Source of the DNA: Oceanimonas aquatica
GTDB lineage: Bacteria; Pseudomonadota; Gammaproteobacteria; Enterobacterales; Aeromonadaceae
Length of the DNA stretch: 64,000 nt
Reading direction: 5' to 3'
NCBI RefSeq assembly: GCF_030732065.1
Contig: NZ_JAVBHX010000003.1
Coordinates: 272,988-336,987, forward strand
Part shown: piece by piece, positions 44,833 to 53,155 of the stretch
Layout of the letters: every line of letters starts with the position of its first letter
Position numbering within the stretch: position 1 is the first letter of the stretch
The notes under the pieces: generated by a model
What the model saw: only the letters and a program-made list of their open reading frames with translations
Database searches by the model: none
Told to the model about the DNA's origin: nothing
Program-made: the position numbers and the translations under genes

Positions 44833-46470
44833 TTACACCCTTGGCTCGCTGCGCAGCCCCTGCACCACCGAATAACCGGAGGTGAGCACCACCAGCATAA
44901 AGGGCACCCCGGTGATCAGCACCGCCGCCTGCAATGCCGTCAGGCCTCCGCCCAGCAACAAGGCAATGGCAATGGCCGCTTCGACGATCACCCAGAAAAT
45001 ACGCTGGCTGCGCGGTGACGACACCTTGCCGCCCGAGGTGATGGAGTCGATGACCAGTGAGCCGGAGTCCGATGAGGTGATAAAGAACACCATTACCAGC
45101 ATAATGCCCACCAATGAGGTGACCGACGCCAGCGGCAGCTCTTTCAGCATGGCAAACAGCTGCAGCTCCAGTGCCGCGTCTTTGGCACCGTCATACCCCT
45201 GGGCCAGCTGCCAGAAGGCGGTTTCACCAAAGGTACTCATCCACAGCACCGATACCAGGGTGGGCACCAGCAATACCGCAATCAGAAACTCGCGCACGGT
45301 CCGCCCTCGTGACACCCGCGCAATAAACATGCCCACAAAGGGTGACCAGCTCACCCACCAGGCCCAGTAAAAGGCGGTCCAGCCGTGAATGAAGTCGTCA
45401 TCCGGGCGGCCAAAGGGGTTGGACAGTGCCGGCAGCGCCTTGAGGTAACTCATCAGGTTCTCGGCCACACCGGTGGCAATCAGCAACGTCGGCCCCACCA
45501 GCATCACGAACAGCATCAGCACAATGGCCAGCATCATGTTGATCTGTGACACCCGGCGAACGCCTTTTTCCACCCCGGCAATCACCGACACCAGGGTGAC
45601 CGCGGTAATGCCCAGTACCAGCAGCACCATGGTGGTGCTGTCGTTGGGTACACCAAACAGCGCATGCAGCCCGGCCGCGGCCTGGGACGCGCCCAGCCCC
45701 AACGAGGTGGCCAGCCCAAACAGAGTGGCAAACACTGCCAGCACATCAATCACGTGCCCCGGCCAGCCCCACACCCGCTCGCCCAGCACCGGGTAAAACA
45801 CCGAGCGCATGGTCAGCGGCAAGCCCTTGTTAAAGGAAAACAGCGCCAGCGCCAGCGCAATGATGGCGTAGGTACCCCACGGGTGCATGCCCCAGTGAAA
45901 GATGGTGGTGGCCATGCTCAGCGAGCGGGCCGCGCCGTCGGAGGCCAGCTGCTCACCCAAGGGGCCACTGGTACCGGCTCGCAGATCGCCAAAATAGGTG
46001 AGTGGCTCCGACACGCAGTAAAACATGAGCCCGACGCCCATGCCGGCGGCGAACAACATGGCAAACCAGCCGGGGTAGCTGAAATCCGGGGTAGCCTTGG
46101 TGCCGCCCAGCCGCACTCTGCCCAGGGGCGAGAAAATCAGCACAATGGCCAGGATCACAAACACATTGGTCGACAGCATAAAGGCCCAGCTCAGGTGGCT
46201 GGTCAGGTAACTGCGAATGCCCCCGAAAAACGGCTCCATGACCTCCGGCAGAGCCAGGGTAATGGTGACAAAGGCCAGGATCACCAGCGACGACCAGGTA
46301 AACACCTGGCTGTGCAGATCAATCCGTAATCCGAGGAAACCGGAGGTGATGTTGTCCTGGCCGATGGTATAATCGGTGTTGATAAGGTTGGAGTGCCCGT
46401 CGGGCGAAGGAATGCTCTCGGCCGCCGCGCTGGGTGCGTCGGCTTGCGGCTGGTAATACGCTTCGTTCAT
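44833..46470 (-). CDS. BCCT family betaine/choline/carnitine-type transporter
   Basis: A 545-residue protein with about 12 membrane helices. It contains the BCCT signature GWTAFYWAWWVSWSPFVGMFIARVSRGRTVREF and the preceding aromatic GMHPWGTYAII. BCCT proteins import glycine betaine, choline, carnitine or DMSP with Na+ or H+. The N-terminal 45 residues are a soluble tail; no long C-terminal osmosensory domain is seen, which argues for a catabolic more than an osmoregulated role. Divergent from a LysR regulator. Confidence 0.92.
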   Translation of the reverse strand: MNEAYYQPQADAPSAAAESIPSPDGHSNLINTDYTIGQDNITSGFLGLRIDLHSQVFTWSSLVILAFVTITLALPEVMEPFFGGIRSYLTSHLSWAFMLSTNVFVILAIVLIFSPLGRVRLGGTKATPDFSYPGWFAMLFAAGMGVGLMFYCVSEPLTYFGDLRAGTSGPLGEQLASDGAARSLSMATTIFHWGMHPWGTYAIIALALALFSFNKGLPLTMRSVFYPVLGERVWGWPGHVIDVLAVFATLFGLATSLGLGASQAAAGLHALFGVPNDSTTMVLLVLGITAVTLVSVIAGVEKGVRRVSQINMMLAIVLMLFVMLVGPTLLIATGVAENLMSYLKALPALSNPFGRPDDDFIHGWTAFYWAWWVSWSPFVGMFIARVSRGRTVREFLIAVLLVPTLVSVLWMSTFGETAFWQLAQGYDGAKDAALELQLFAMLKELPLASVTSLVGIMLVMVFFITSSDSGSLVIDSITSGGKVSSPRSQRIFWVIVEAAIAIALLLGGGLTALQAAVLITGVPFMLVVLTSGYSVVQGLRSEPRV

Positions 46471-46616
46471 GATGTACCTGTCAGCTGAATGAATTCAGTT
46501 GTGCAAAGGCGGGAGAAGGGAAAACGCCTGACTGTGTTCAGCCGCGCATTCTGACCAAACCACACCCATCATGGAAACGAAGAGTCCTGATACCTCCATC
46601 ACGAAACGTAATACCT

Positions 46617-47507
46617 ATGCCTGCACCCTATCGCCCGATTGACCTGGTACTGCTGAACACCTTTGTGGCCGTGGTCGACAAGGGCGGCTTTACCGCCGCC
46701 GCCAGTCACCTGCACCTGGCGCAATCCACCGTCAGTGCCCACATCAAGCGCCTGGAAAGCTTGCTCGAACGGCCCCTGCTGCAACGCCACCATCAGCTGG
46801 CCGTGCCCACGGCGGTGGGTGAACGGCTGCTGTCACATGCCCGGCAGATGCTGCGTCAGAACGCACTGGCCTGGCAGGACATACTGGACCAGCGGCTGGC
46901 CGGCGTGGTGCGCCTGGGCATTCCGGAAGATTACCTTGGCTACCTGCCGGCGGCGCTTTCTGATTTTGAAGCCCGCTTTCCAGATGTGGAGCTGGAAGTG
47001 CACTGCGGCCTGAGTGTGGATCTGATCCAGCAGATAAAAACCGGCGCCCTGGATCTGGCCATTACCACCCGCCAGCCCCGCAGTCCGGGTGGTGAAGTAC
47101 TGCGCCGGGAGCCCATGGTGTGGGTGGGCGCCGCCGGCTACGACACCCCCCGGCGCTCGCCCCTGCCACTGGCGGTGTCCAAACGGGGCGTGTGCATTTT
47201 TAGAGAGCACACCCTGGCCAGCCTGGATGCCGCCGCCATTCGCTGGCGAATTGCCTATACCAGCGCCAGCCTGTCCGGGCTGTCTGCGGCGGTGCGGGCG
47301 GGCCTGGCCATTACCGTGCTCACGCCGTCCATGGTCGGGCCCGGCATGCGTATTCTGGGAGCCGAAGAAGGCCTGCCGGCGCTACCCGGTATTGAAATTG
47401 CCTTGCACCGCAGCAGCCAGAGGGCCGGCGACGCCATTGACCAGCTGGCGCTGCAACTGCGCACTCACATGGAGGAGCACAACCCAAAACGCCGGCCGGG
47501 AGCCTGA
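46617..47507 (+). CDS. LysR-family transcriptional regulator
   Basis: A 296-residue regulator. Winged helix-turn-helix at 7-66 (LNTFVAVVDKGGFTAAASHLHLAQSTVSAHIKRLE) and a periplasmic-binding-type effector domain (about 95-285; GVVRLGIPEDYLGYLPAALSDFEARFP). It is divergent from the BCCT gene with 146 nt between the starts, the usual arrangement for a LysR that controls its neighbour. The effector is unknown, perhaps the transported compound. Confidence 0.92.
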   Translation: MPAPYRPIDLVLLNTFVAVVDKGGFTAAASHLHLAQSTVSAHIKRLESLLERPLLQRHHQLAVPTAVGERLLSHARQMLRQNALAWQDILDQRLAGVVRLGIPEDYLGYLPAALSDFEARFPDVELEVHCGLSVDLIQQIKTGALDLAITTRQPRSPGGEVLRREPMVWVGAAGYDTPRRSPLPLAVSKRGVCIFREHTLASLDAAAIRWRIAYTSASLSGLSAAVRAGLAITVLTPSMVGPGMRILGAEEGLPALPGIEIALHRSSQRAGDAIDQLALQLRTHMEEHNPKRRPGA

Positions 47508-47520
47508 TCAACGGAGTGAC

Positions 47521-48009
47521 TTATTCGGTGCAGCCTGGCTGTGCCTTGATAACGGAAATCGTGTGCTGGCTGGCCACACAAATGCCGTGGCGGCGCAGCA
47601 GCGCTGCGGTCACGCCTTGCCCCGGAATCTTCTCACCAGAGAAGCGGCCGTTATAAATGGTGCTGCTGGCACAGGAAGGGCTGGCTTCCGCCAGAATGGC
47701 ATAGCGAATGTTATGCGCCCGGCAAAATGCCAGGGCCTGCTCGGCACCTCGAACAAAGGCGGCCGTTTGGTCAACGCCGGTGTTGTCCTGCACCCGGGCA
47801 GCACCAAGCAACACATCGGCCCCCTCGCCGCCCTTGATTTCGGCCGGCGCTCTGGGCGTGGGCAAACCGGCAGACACCTCGGGGCAAAAGGTCATGAGGT
47901 TGAAGCGCTGCTTCAACCAGACCAGATCGTCCGGCTGCAGCCCCAGGCTTTTGCCGTTGTACCTGACGGGCACGCCCATTAAACAGGCGCTGACCAGGAT
48001 ATTTTCCAT
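47521..48009 (-). CDS. DUF523 family protein
   Basis: A 162-residue protein with the DUF523 pattern: ILVSACLMGVPVRYNGKS at the N terminus, CPEVSAGLPTPRAPAEI in the middle, and LAEASPSCASSTIYNGRF. The conserved cysteines suggest metal or Fe-S binding. Biochemical role unknown. Convergent with the LysR gene, 13 nt apart. Confidence 0.88.
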   Translation of the reverse strand: MENILVSACLMGVPVRYNGKSLGLQPDDLVWLKQRFNLMTFCPEVSAGLPTPRAPAEIKGGEGADVLLGAARVQDNTGVDQTAAFVRGAEQALAFCRAHNIRYAILAEASPSCASSTIYNGRFSGEKIPGQGVTAALLRRHGICVASQHTISVIKAQPGCTE

Positions 48010-48057
48010 GGTGCGAATTCCCTGTTGAGAGGCAATAAGTTGAGTGGCGATAAAACA

Positions 48058-48081
48058 ACAAGGCCCCTGTTCAGGGGCCTT
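48058..48081 (-). terminator. Terminator of yjdM
   Basis: AAGGCCCCTG/CAGGGGCCTT palindrome followed on the minus strand by TTGTTTT, 8 nt past the stop. Confidence 0.75.
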
Positions 48082-48088
48082 GAAGCAC

Positions 48089-48427
48089 TCAGGCTTTTTT
48101 TACAAAGGCGGCGGTAACCATCATCTCGCCCACGCCATCTACCTTGCAGTCCAGCTCGTGATCCTTGGCATCCACAATACGGCGGATCAGCGCCTTGGTA
48201 CCGATTTTAATGACCATGGAGCTGCCCTTTACCTTGAGATCCTTGGCCACGGTAATGCGGTCGCCTTCCTGCAGCAGGGTGCCGTTGGTATCCTTGGCAG
48301 TGATGGGAGCGTCTTCGGCGGCCACTTCGGCCGGGTTCCACTCATGGCCGCACTCGGGGCAGATCAGCTGCTCCTGATCCTGGTAAACGTATTCGGAGTT
48401 GCACTTGGGGCACGGAGGTAAAGACAT
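48089..48427 (-). CDS. yjdM: YjdM/PhnA family zinc-ribbon protein
   Basis: A 112-residue protein, the size of E. coli YjdM (111). N-terminal zinc ribbon with Cys6, Cys9, Cys23, Cys26 (CPKC...CPEC), then the PhnA domain NGTLLQEGDRITVAKDLKVKGSSMVIKIGTK. It was once named PhnA, but it is not a phosphonoacetate hydrolase and its function is unclear. The ATG at 48427 is preceded by GAGG and gives the conserved MSLPPCPKC start. Confidence 0.93.
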   Translation of the reverse strand: MSLPPCPKCNSEYVYQDQEQLICPECGHEWNPAEVAAEDAPITAKDTNGTLLQEGDRITVAKDLKVKGSSMVIKIGTKALIRRIVDAKDHELDCKVDGVGEMMVTAAFVKKA

Positions 48428-48859
48428 GACTTGCTTCTTCTTCAAAGTGATTTGGGGCATATGTTAACGATAATTCCCTGATTTTTCGAGTGGGTTTGTG
48501 CACCACAAAGTGACAACAACGCCAATTTATGAAAACCAGCCCGAAAATTTTAACTAACCATCGCTTTTGAATAATTTCAGTAGTTATTGCCGGCGGGTAT
48601 CAGGTTGACCAAAGCACTGGGATGTGAAAGTAAATCCCAAAATGCACAACACAACCATTTTGGCTTGCAATTTGCCCCTGCATGCGTCAAATTCTGCCGC
48701 TAAGTGCTGAATGAAACCCTGCCAGAAAAACGCAGCATCACACGGCTGGTTTTAAACTCACCTTTTGAAAGTTTGTCTGGAACAGGCTCATCGCTTGGAC
48801 CAAGCCCTTCAACGCTTCAACAATTAAAAACCAGAGCACAAGATAAAAAGGGATATCTG
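48428..48859. other. Long AT-richer intergenic region before the DUF945 gene
   Basis: 432 nt with lower G+C than its surroundings. The frame of the DUF945 gene stays open from 48704, but that part does not look like protein. I see no tRNA, terminator or clear promoter pair; the promoters of yjdM (minus) and the DUF945 gene (plus) must lie here. Confidence 0.4.
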
Positions 48860-50173
48860 ATGAAAACCAAAAAAATTGCGGCTGCTGTTGCAGCCGTTAC
48901 TGTTGTTGGCTTTGTTGGCATCAATCAGGCTGGCTACAAGGGTCAAGTTAAGGCCGGCGTAGACAACATTATTGAACAACTAAACGACGCCCGCCTGTTT
49001 GGGGAAGAGATCAATGCCGAGCTGGCCTCTCATGACGGCGGCGTATTTTCCTCAAACGGTGTTATCACCGTCAAAGCAGGCTCCGACTACCGGCCCACTG
49101 AGTTCAGGATTAATTATACCGTTGCTCATGGCCTCACTACCGTGCTGGGCGGTGCCTCTTATGAAGCCGAAATCATTAACTCTGTGATGGACGGAAATGA
49201 CGAAAAAACGCTGACATCCGTGCTGCTGAATGATCAGCCCGTTATCATTAACGGCTCTCTGGGTAGCGACTCCATTGACGGAACCCTCACAGTACCTGCC
49301 ATTGAGTTCTCAGAAGGCCGTGGCGGTCTGGAAGCAAAGCCCATCATCGCAGAATTTTACGCCAGCAACTTCAATGAATACGGCTCTCCCGGACTCTATG
49401 AAGTGCAGGCCAGTGTGCCTTTAATAAAATTCAAAGACAGACGTGAAGGGTTCGAACTCACCGATGGCGTTCTCGAATTAACCAACGAATTCGACGGTGA
49501 AAAAGGAAATGGCGAATTTTCTCTGGAGTTGAACAAGCTCACTGTTATCAACGAGGGTTATCGCCGTGATAGCGAGCGGGTGGAAGTGAAAGATCTCGCC
49601 ATAGCCATGGATCTTGACCTGCAGGAAGAGTTCAGCAGTAATCTTTCACTGCAATTTGACGAGCTTAACGCCAACGGTGACTCACTCTCGGATGTGGAAG
49701 TCAGCTATAGCCTGGCAGGAATCGATGGTGCATCCATTGTTGATGTCATCAAGATGACCCAAAAAGCAGCCAAGGAAGACTGGAGTGAATACCGGCTTCA
49801 GCAGTCCATTGAAGGCGCTTTACGGGAGCGAGCCGACAGTCTTCTGGCTTATAACCCAAAGCTGGAAATCAATCGCATTAAAGCAAAAATGAACGGCGAC
49901 CTCCTGATAGATGCCGAAGGCATAGCCAAACTGGACTCCTCCAAACTCCCGAAAGATTTTCTTAAATCAGCCTTTGAATATAATCGTGCGCCCAATCCTC
50001 AAGAGTTCATCAAAGCCATTCTGGTAGATTTTGAAGCAGAGCTGGGTAAAAGTGCCAGCGACATGGCCTCCACCATCAACCCCATGGCCGCCGCCATACT
50101 GTCGGAGTCTGGTGATAAATTTACCTTCAAGATCGAAGACGGCGAAACCACCATGAACGGCGAAAGGATTTAA
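48860..50173 (+). CDS. DUF945 (YdgA-like) family protein
   Basis: A 437-residue exported or membrane-anchored protein: one N-terminal hydrophobic segment (IAAAVAAVTVVGFVGINQAG, about 5-24), then a long region of beta-strand character with repeated acidic stretches. The pattern (YKGQVKAGVDNIIEQL near the start, ADSLLAYNPKLEINRI toward the end) fits DUF945, found in E. coli YdgA (502 aa). Role unknown, possibly envelope. Codon use and G+C are visibly lower than in the neighbours. AAGGG lies before the ATG. Confidence 0.7.
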   Translation: MKTKKIAAAVAAVTVVGFVGINQAGYKGQVKAGVDNIIEQLNDARLFGEEINAELASHDGGVFSSNGVITVKAGSDYRPTEFRINYTVAHGLTTVLGGASYEAEIINSVMDGNDEKTLTSVLLNDQPVIINGSLGSDSIDGTLTVPAIEFSEGRGGLEAKPIIAEFYASNFNEYGSPGLYEVQASVPLIKFKDRREGFELTDGVLELTNEFDGEKGNGEFSLELNKLTVINEGYRRDSERVEVKDLAIAMDLDLQEEFSSNLSLQFDELNANGDSLSDVEVSYSLAGIDGASIVDVIKMTQKAAKEDWSEYRLQQSIEGALRERADSLLAYNPKLEINRIKAKMNGDLLIDAEGIAKLDSSKLPKDFLKSAFEYNRAPNPQEFIKAILVDFEAELGKSASDMASTINPMAAAILSESGDKFTFKIEDGETTMNGERI

Positions 50174-50221
50174 TCGCCTTAGCTGTTTTACTCAGCTTGA
50201 AGGACGGTATGAGTGGATATG

Positions 50222-50246
50222 AAAACGCCCGCGATTGCGGGCGTTT
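50222..50246 (+). terminator. Terminator of the DUF945 gene
   Basis: AAAACGCCCGC/GCGGGCGTTTT stem with a GATT loop; symmetrical, so it can also serve the minus-strand gene ending at 50273. Confidence 0.85.
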
Positions 50247-50272
50247 TGACGAGAGCAGAGACTTAACTCGGC

Positions 50273-50545
50273 TCAGTCCGACTGACCGGCGATAAACAGC
50301 TCTACCGTATCCGGGTGTACACCGTCATGCTTCATTGCCTCGGCCGCATCCGCTCCCTGCAGCGCGGTTTTAAGCGCTTCAAGGCTGGGCACATTCTCGA
50401 TGATCAGCCCCACCCGCTTGCCGCCTTCCGGACTGACAAAGGTCCTTACCGTCATGCCATGGGCTGCAAAAAACTCGGCCCGTTTCGGCGAGCTCAGCCA
50501 GTGGCCCACATCGTCTACTTCATGCACTGCGATCACCGTGGTCAT
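50273..50545 (-). CDS. Hypothetical protein
   Basis: A 90-residue protein (MTTVIAVHEVDDVGHWLSSP...). The pattern of a short strand, VDDVGHWL helix, then GLIIENVPSLEALKTAL and MKHDGV suggests a small alpha/beta-barrel (ferredoxin-like) domain like the monooxygenase/DUF1330 type, but I do not recognise a family. GGAGG precedes the ATG, which supports expression. Confidence 0.65.
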   Translation of the reverse strand: MTTVIAVHEVDDVGHWLSSPKRAEFFAAHGMTVRTFVSPEGGKRVGLIIENVPSLEALKTALQGADAAEAMKHDGVHPDTVELFIAGQSD

Positions 50546-50615
50546 GATGAAACCTCCGGGTTGTCGTTACACCATCAAGGAAGCTTTTATTATAACCCCT
50601 GACCAGGTTTTGCTC

Positions 50616-50837
50616 TCATTGCCCCGCAGCGCGCCGGTCTGAATGGATGAACACGAAGATGCCGCCCACCACAATGACCGATGCGATGGCCAGCCGGGTT
50701 GAAAATGGCTCGCCCAGGAACAATACGCCACCGGCTGCGGCAATAATGGGCACACTCAGTTGCACGGTGGCCGCAGTGCCCGCGGTAAGTTCTGGCAGAA
50801 CCCAGTACCACAGTGCGTAAGGCGCCAGAGCTGCGTA
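50616..50837 (-). pseudogene. EamA/DMT transporter, C-terminal remnant
   Basis: About 74 codons that read as the last two or three helices of an EamA-family exporter: ALAPYALWYWVLPELTAGTA, TVQLSVPIIAAAGGVLFLGE, then IASVIVVGGIFVF and a stop. Homology ends abruptly at about 50837, next to attC-like sequence; the first eight or so helices are absent. A gene cut by insertion or recombination. Confidence 0.75.
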
Positions 50838-50877
50838 ACACCGGCTAACACATAACGCCCGTTGACCACATTGTTAC
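50838..50877 (-). other. attC-like cassette junction (shortened)
   Basis: On the minus strand the stop codon of the tautomerase gene begins TAACAATG, followed within 20 nt by GGGCGTTATGT. The TAAC...GCGTTAT pairing is the end pattern of integron cassettes, but the full-length attC stem is missing. Confidence 0.4.
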
Positions 50878-51260
50878 ACATTGACCGAGTACTTAAGGTC
50901 GCGCGCCTCGTCGCCGGTCATGCCGCGAAAACCCCACTGATAGGGCTGTTGCTCCTTGATGGTGATTTCCACATTCGCGGGAGCCAGCCCGATCCGGCTT
51001 TCAAGCTCCTCAAACAAGGCCTTGATGAGCTGCTTTTGCGTCTCGGGTTTGCGACCGGCCATCATGTTAATTTCGATCACCGTGTAGGCCTCGCTTCTGC
51101 CACCAGGGTAATAGAAGTCATCACGTGCCAGCGGCACAAAGCGGTGAGCGCGCTTGTCCTCGGGCATGCCGAGCACGGACATCATGCAACCGTGAATCAC
51201 CTCTGAAAGCTGCGCCTTTATGGGGTTTAACCGCTCCCTGATACCATAAACAACGATCAT
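50874..51260 (-). CDS. Tautomerase-family-like protein
   Basis: A 128-residue protein. MIVVYGIRERLNPIKAQLSEVIHGCMMSVLGMPEDKRAHRF and YTVIEINMMAGRKPETQKQLIKALFEELE follow the beta-alpha-beta pattern of the 4-oxalocrotonate tautomerase superfamily, including the helix after the second strand. The catalytic N-terminal proline is absent (MIV not MP), so it is probably not a classical tautomerase. Strong AAGGAGA site 7 nt before the ATG. It sits between two attC-like cores like a single gene cassette. Confidence 0.7.
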   Translation of the reverse strand: MIVVYGIRERLNPIKAQLSEVIHGCMMSVLGMPEDKRAHRFVPLARDDFYYPGGRSEAYTVIEINMMAGRKPETQKQLIKALFEELESRIGLAPANVEITIKEQQPYQWGFRGMTGDEARDLKYSVNV

Positions 51261-51277
51261 TCAATTCTCCTTTTTAT

Positions 51278-51287
51278 GTATAACGCC
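51278..51287 (-). other. attC-like core before the tautomerase gene
   Basis: GGCGTTATAC on the minus strand, 17 nt before the ribosome binding site and start of the tautomerase-like gene. GCGTTAT is shared with the junction after this gene; the left half of an attC is not visible. Confidence 0.35.
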
Positions 51288-51311
51288 GAGCCCTCACGCC
51301 TGGCAGAGAAA

Positions 51312-51473
51312 TCAGCCAGCAACAGATTCATCGTCATGCAAAGTTACCCAGGGTGCTTTATCTGCGGTATAAACCTGTATTTGCGGAGCCGGCTCGGGCG
51401 TAAACTGGTCAACGGCACCCAGCCGCCAAAAACTGAAAAGTAGCTGCAACGGCTGGTTGGATGTCAACTGCAT
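51312..51473 (-). CDS. Small hypothetical ORF after the SOUL gene
   Basis: A 53-residue ORF (MQLTSNQPLQLLFSFWRLGA... ending DDESVAG) starting 5 nt after the SOUL-gene stop (TGAGTGTGATG). The spacing suggests reinitiation, but there is no clear ribosome binding site and no family is recognised. It could also be part of a degenerate cassette end. Confidence 0.35.
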   Translation of the reverse strand: MQLTSNQPLQLLFSFWRLGAVDQFTPEPAPQIQVYTADKAPWVTLHDDESVAG

Positions 51474-51478
51474 CACAC

Positions 51479-52114
51479 TCAATCGTCAGATTCCGGGGAT
51501 GCAACCGGTATCAGGATTTCATTGCGACGAAGGAACCAAGGCATAAACGGCGGGTTATACCGTGCCCAAATCGGTTCGCCTAACTTAGTCAAGCGATTAT
51601 TCGCTATCCAATCCTGTAATTTTGCCAAGTTGCGATGGTAACTCTTTTCGCTCCAAAAACCAGAATAGCGTACCGAAGCAATGAGTCGTGCCGGAACCTC
51701 TCGAATAGATATGTTTGGATCCTTTGGCTCAGGAGTCGTTTCCAGCGTGAATGACGCTGGCATCATAAAGCTGACAATCCATTTTCCATCCTGCTTCTGC
51801 TGGCCTACCGGCGATGTCATCTCAATCTTCTGACTCGTTGGCTCTTGGCCAACAGGCGATGTCATTGCCACTTTCTGTTGCTGTTTGTTGTTGCCGGAAA
51901 TGTACTTGAACAGGCGGCCGAATGCTTCGCTACCTGCATCTTCAAACTCACCATCTACCAATGTCTCGGCAAGAATATGGGACTCGTACTCTCGAAGCTC
52001 GAACCCGTTTTCTTCTCGAAGTACCTTGTATTTTGCTTCCTCAACGGCCATAGCATTTCCCGTCAACAGCAACATGATAATTATGATCCAACTCCCCCGA
52101 GCTATCCGCAACAT
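51479..52114 (-). CDS. SOUL heme-binding family protein
   Basis: A 211-residue exported protein with a signal peptide ending near GNAMA (23). It has the SOUL/HBP pattern EEAKYKVLREENGFELREYESHILAET, FGRLFKYISGNN, KVAMTSPVGQ (twice), FMMPASFTLETTPEPKDPNISIREVP and RYSGFWSEKSYHRNLAKLQDW. Such proteins bind heme or tetrapyrroles; the bacterial role is not settled. AAGGAAAT lies 7 nt before the ATG at 52114; a longer open frame starts within the attC-like site and is not preferred. Confidence 0.88.
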   Translation of the reverse strand: MLRIARGSWIIIIMLLLTGNAMAVEEAKYKVLREENGFELREYESHILAETLVDGEFEDAGSEAFGRLFKYISGNNKQQQKVAMTSPVGQEPTSQKIEMTSPVGQQKQDGKWIVSFMMPASFTLETTPEPKDPNISIREVPARLIASVRYSGFWSEKSYHRNLAKLQDWIANNRLTKLGEPIWARYNPPFMPWFLRRNEILIPVASPESDD

Positions 52115-52213
52115 TTTTGAGATTTCCTTTTTAGACTCAACCATTCCGGACCTAAAATGAAGCTCACCGCCGGGCATTACACAGCAACCAGATATAAGGG
52201 CACCACTTTTGAC

Positions 52214-52287
52214 GCCCAACGTCTCAATAACCGGCGCAGCTTGCTGCGTCCGGCGCCGTAGGCGAAAAGTTGATTGATTTGTTAGCT
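52214..52287 (-). other. attC-like integron recombination site
   Basis: 74 nt on the minus strand running from AGCTAAC to GTTGGGC (RYYYAAC...GTTRRRY, one mismatch on the left). Inside, TCAAT pairs with ATTGA, and CCGG-A-CGCAGC pairs with GCTGCG-CCGG leaving a bulged A, as attC hairpins do. The stop codon of the upstream gene lies in the left core (TAACAAAT), as is common in gene cassettes. The arms are not fully symmetrical, so it may be degenerate. Confidence 0.6.
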
Positions 52288-52731
52288 TTCTTCATCGGTA
52301 ATATAACGAACCATAAGTCGACCAAGAGTAGTAAGACTTGTTGTACGGTTCTTTTCTGTAGTCAAACCTAAACGAGAAAGAGTTAGTTTATAGCTATCTT
52401 GAAGCGCGCCTCTTTCATGTTGCTCTTGGGGAGCCCCCATTTCCCTACTAATTGGCTTAAGGACATCAGGGTGCTTATTTACCCAATCAGAGTGTGGACC
52501 TTTAACTAAAACAGGATTTAGCGAATAGTATATTAACCAAATAACTTCTGGATCTGTTAACTCATTGTAAATATTAAGGAGCTTTCGGGATTCTGAATAT
52601 TTTAATTGGTCGACGGATAATGAATTGGCTACTAAATGAGCCAATCTTTGCTTCCTTTCTTCAGATACTGCTCTGGATGACTGAATTATTCCTTCTTCAA
52701 AAATATCTAAACCCTCTTGCATGCCCGGCAC
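52282..52731 (-). CDS. Hypothetical protein, probably an N-terminally truncated fragment
   Basis: A 149-codon frame (MPGMQEGLDIFEEGIIQSSRAVSEERKQ...), all-helical, much lower in G+C than the surroundings. No ribosome binding site precedes the ATG, and the sequence begins as if within a helix, so the real gene was probably longer. It resembles the C-terminal part of phage- or defence-associated uncharacterised proteins, but I cannot name a family. It ends in the attC-like site. Confidence 0.5.
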   Translation of the reverse strand: MPGMQEGLDIFEEGIIQSSRAVSEERKQRLAHLVANSLSVDQLKYSESRKLLNIYNELTDPEVIWLIYYSLNPVLVKGPHSDWVNKHPDVLKPISREMGAPQEQHERGALQDSYKLTLSRLGLTTEKNRTTSLTTLGRLMVRYITDEES

Positions 52732-52774
52732 GGGCTGTTAAGATATTCGCAGTCAGCCACGCTGAAGGCGTAGG

Positions 52775-53155
52775 TTATGAAGCAAGAGCTTCCTGCTTGG
52801 GATTGTTGCCGTACTGGTTTTCACCGGGCTTGCTGTCCAGCAACATAAAGACAAACAGTACCAGCACACCTACCAGCGGTATAAATGCCATCAGTACCCA
52901 CCAGCCGCTGCGGCCAATATCGTGAAGACGACGAACGGTCACTGCCAGGCTCGGCAGCAGCACAAGCAGGGTATAGATACCGCCCAGCACACCAATTCCC
53001 ATTTCCTCACTGAAAAGACCAATCATGCCATCAAAAAAAGCAAGAAACAGGCTGATCAGCGTAGTGAACAGAATAAACATCCAATATTCTTTTCTTCTGG
53101 AGCGGCCTTCGAAAACAGCATACTTCTTAAGAACTTCAAGATACCAGTTCATCAA
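52775..53155 (-). CDS. DUF805 family membrane protein
   Basis: A 126-residue protein with the DUF805 start MNWYLEVLKKYAVFEGRSRRKEYWMFILF (WYxxxxKKYxxFxGRxxRxEYW). Four membrane helices follow, with VRRLHDIGRSGWWVLMAFIPLVG in the second half. Function unknown; common near integrons and in accessory regions. AAAGGA site before the ATG. Confidence 0.92.
   Translation of the reverse strand: MMNWYLEVLKKYAVFEGRSRRKEYWMFILFTTLISLFLAFFDGMIGLFSEEMGIGVLGGIYTLLVLLPSLAVTVRRLHDIGRSGWWVLMAFIPLVGVLVLFVFMLLDSKPGENQYGNNPKQEALAS

Noticed and set aside
52840..52855. TTATGTTGC on the minus strand as a Ter site
   Set aside because: Coding sequence of the DUF805 protein, G6-equivalent base missing and no tail match.
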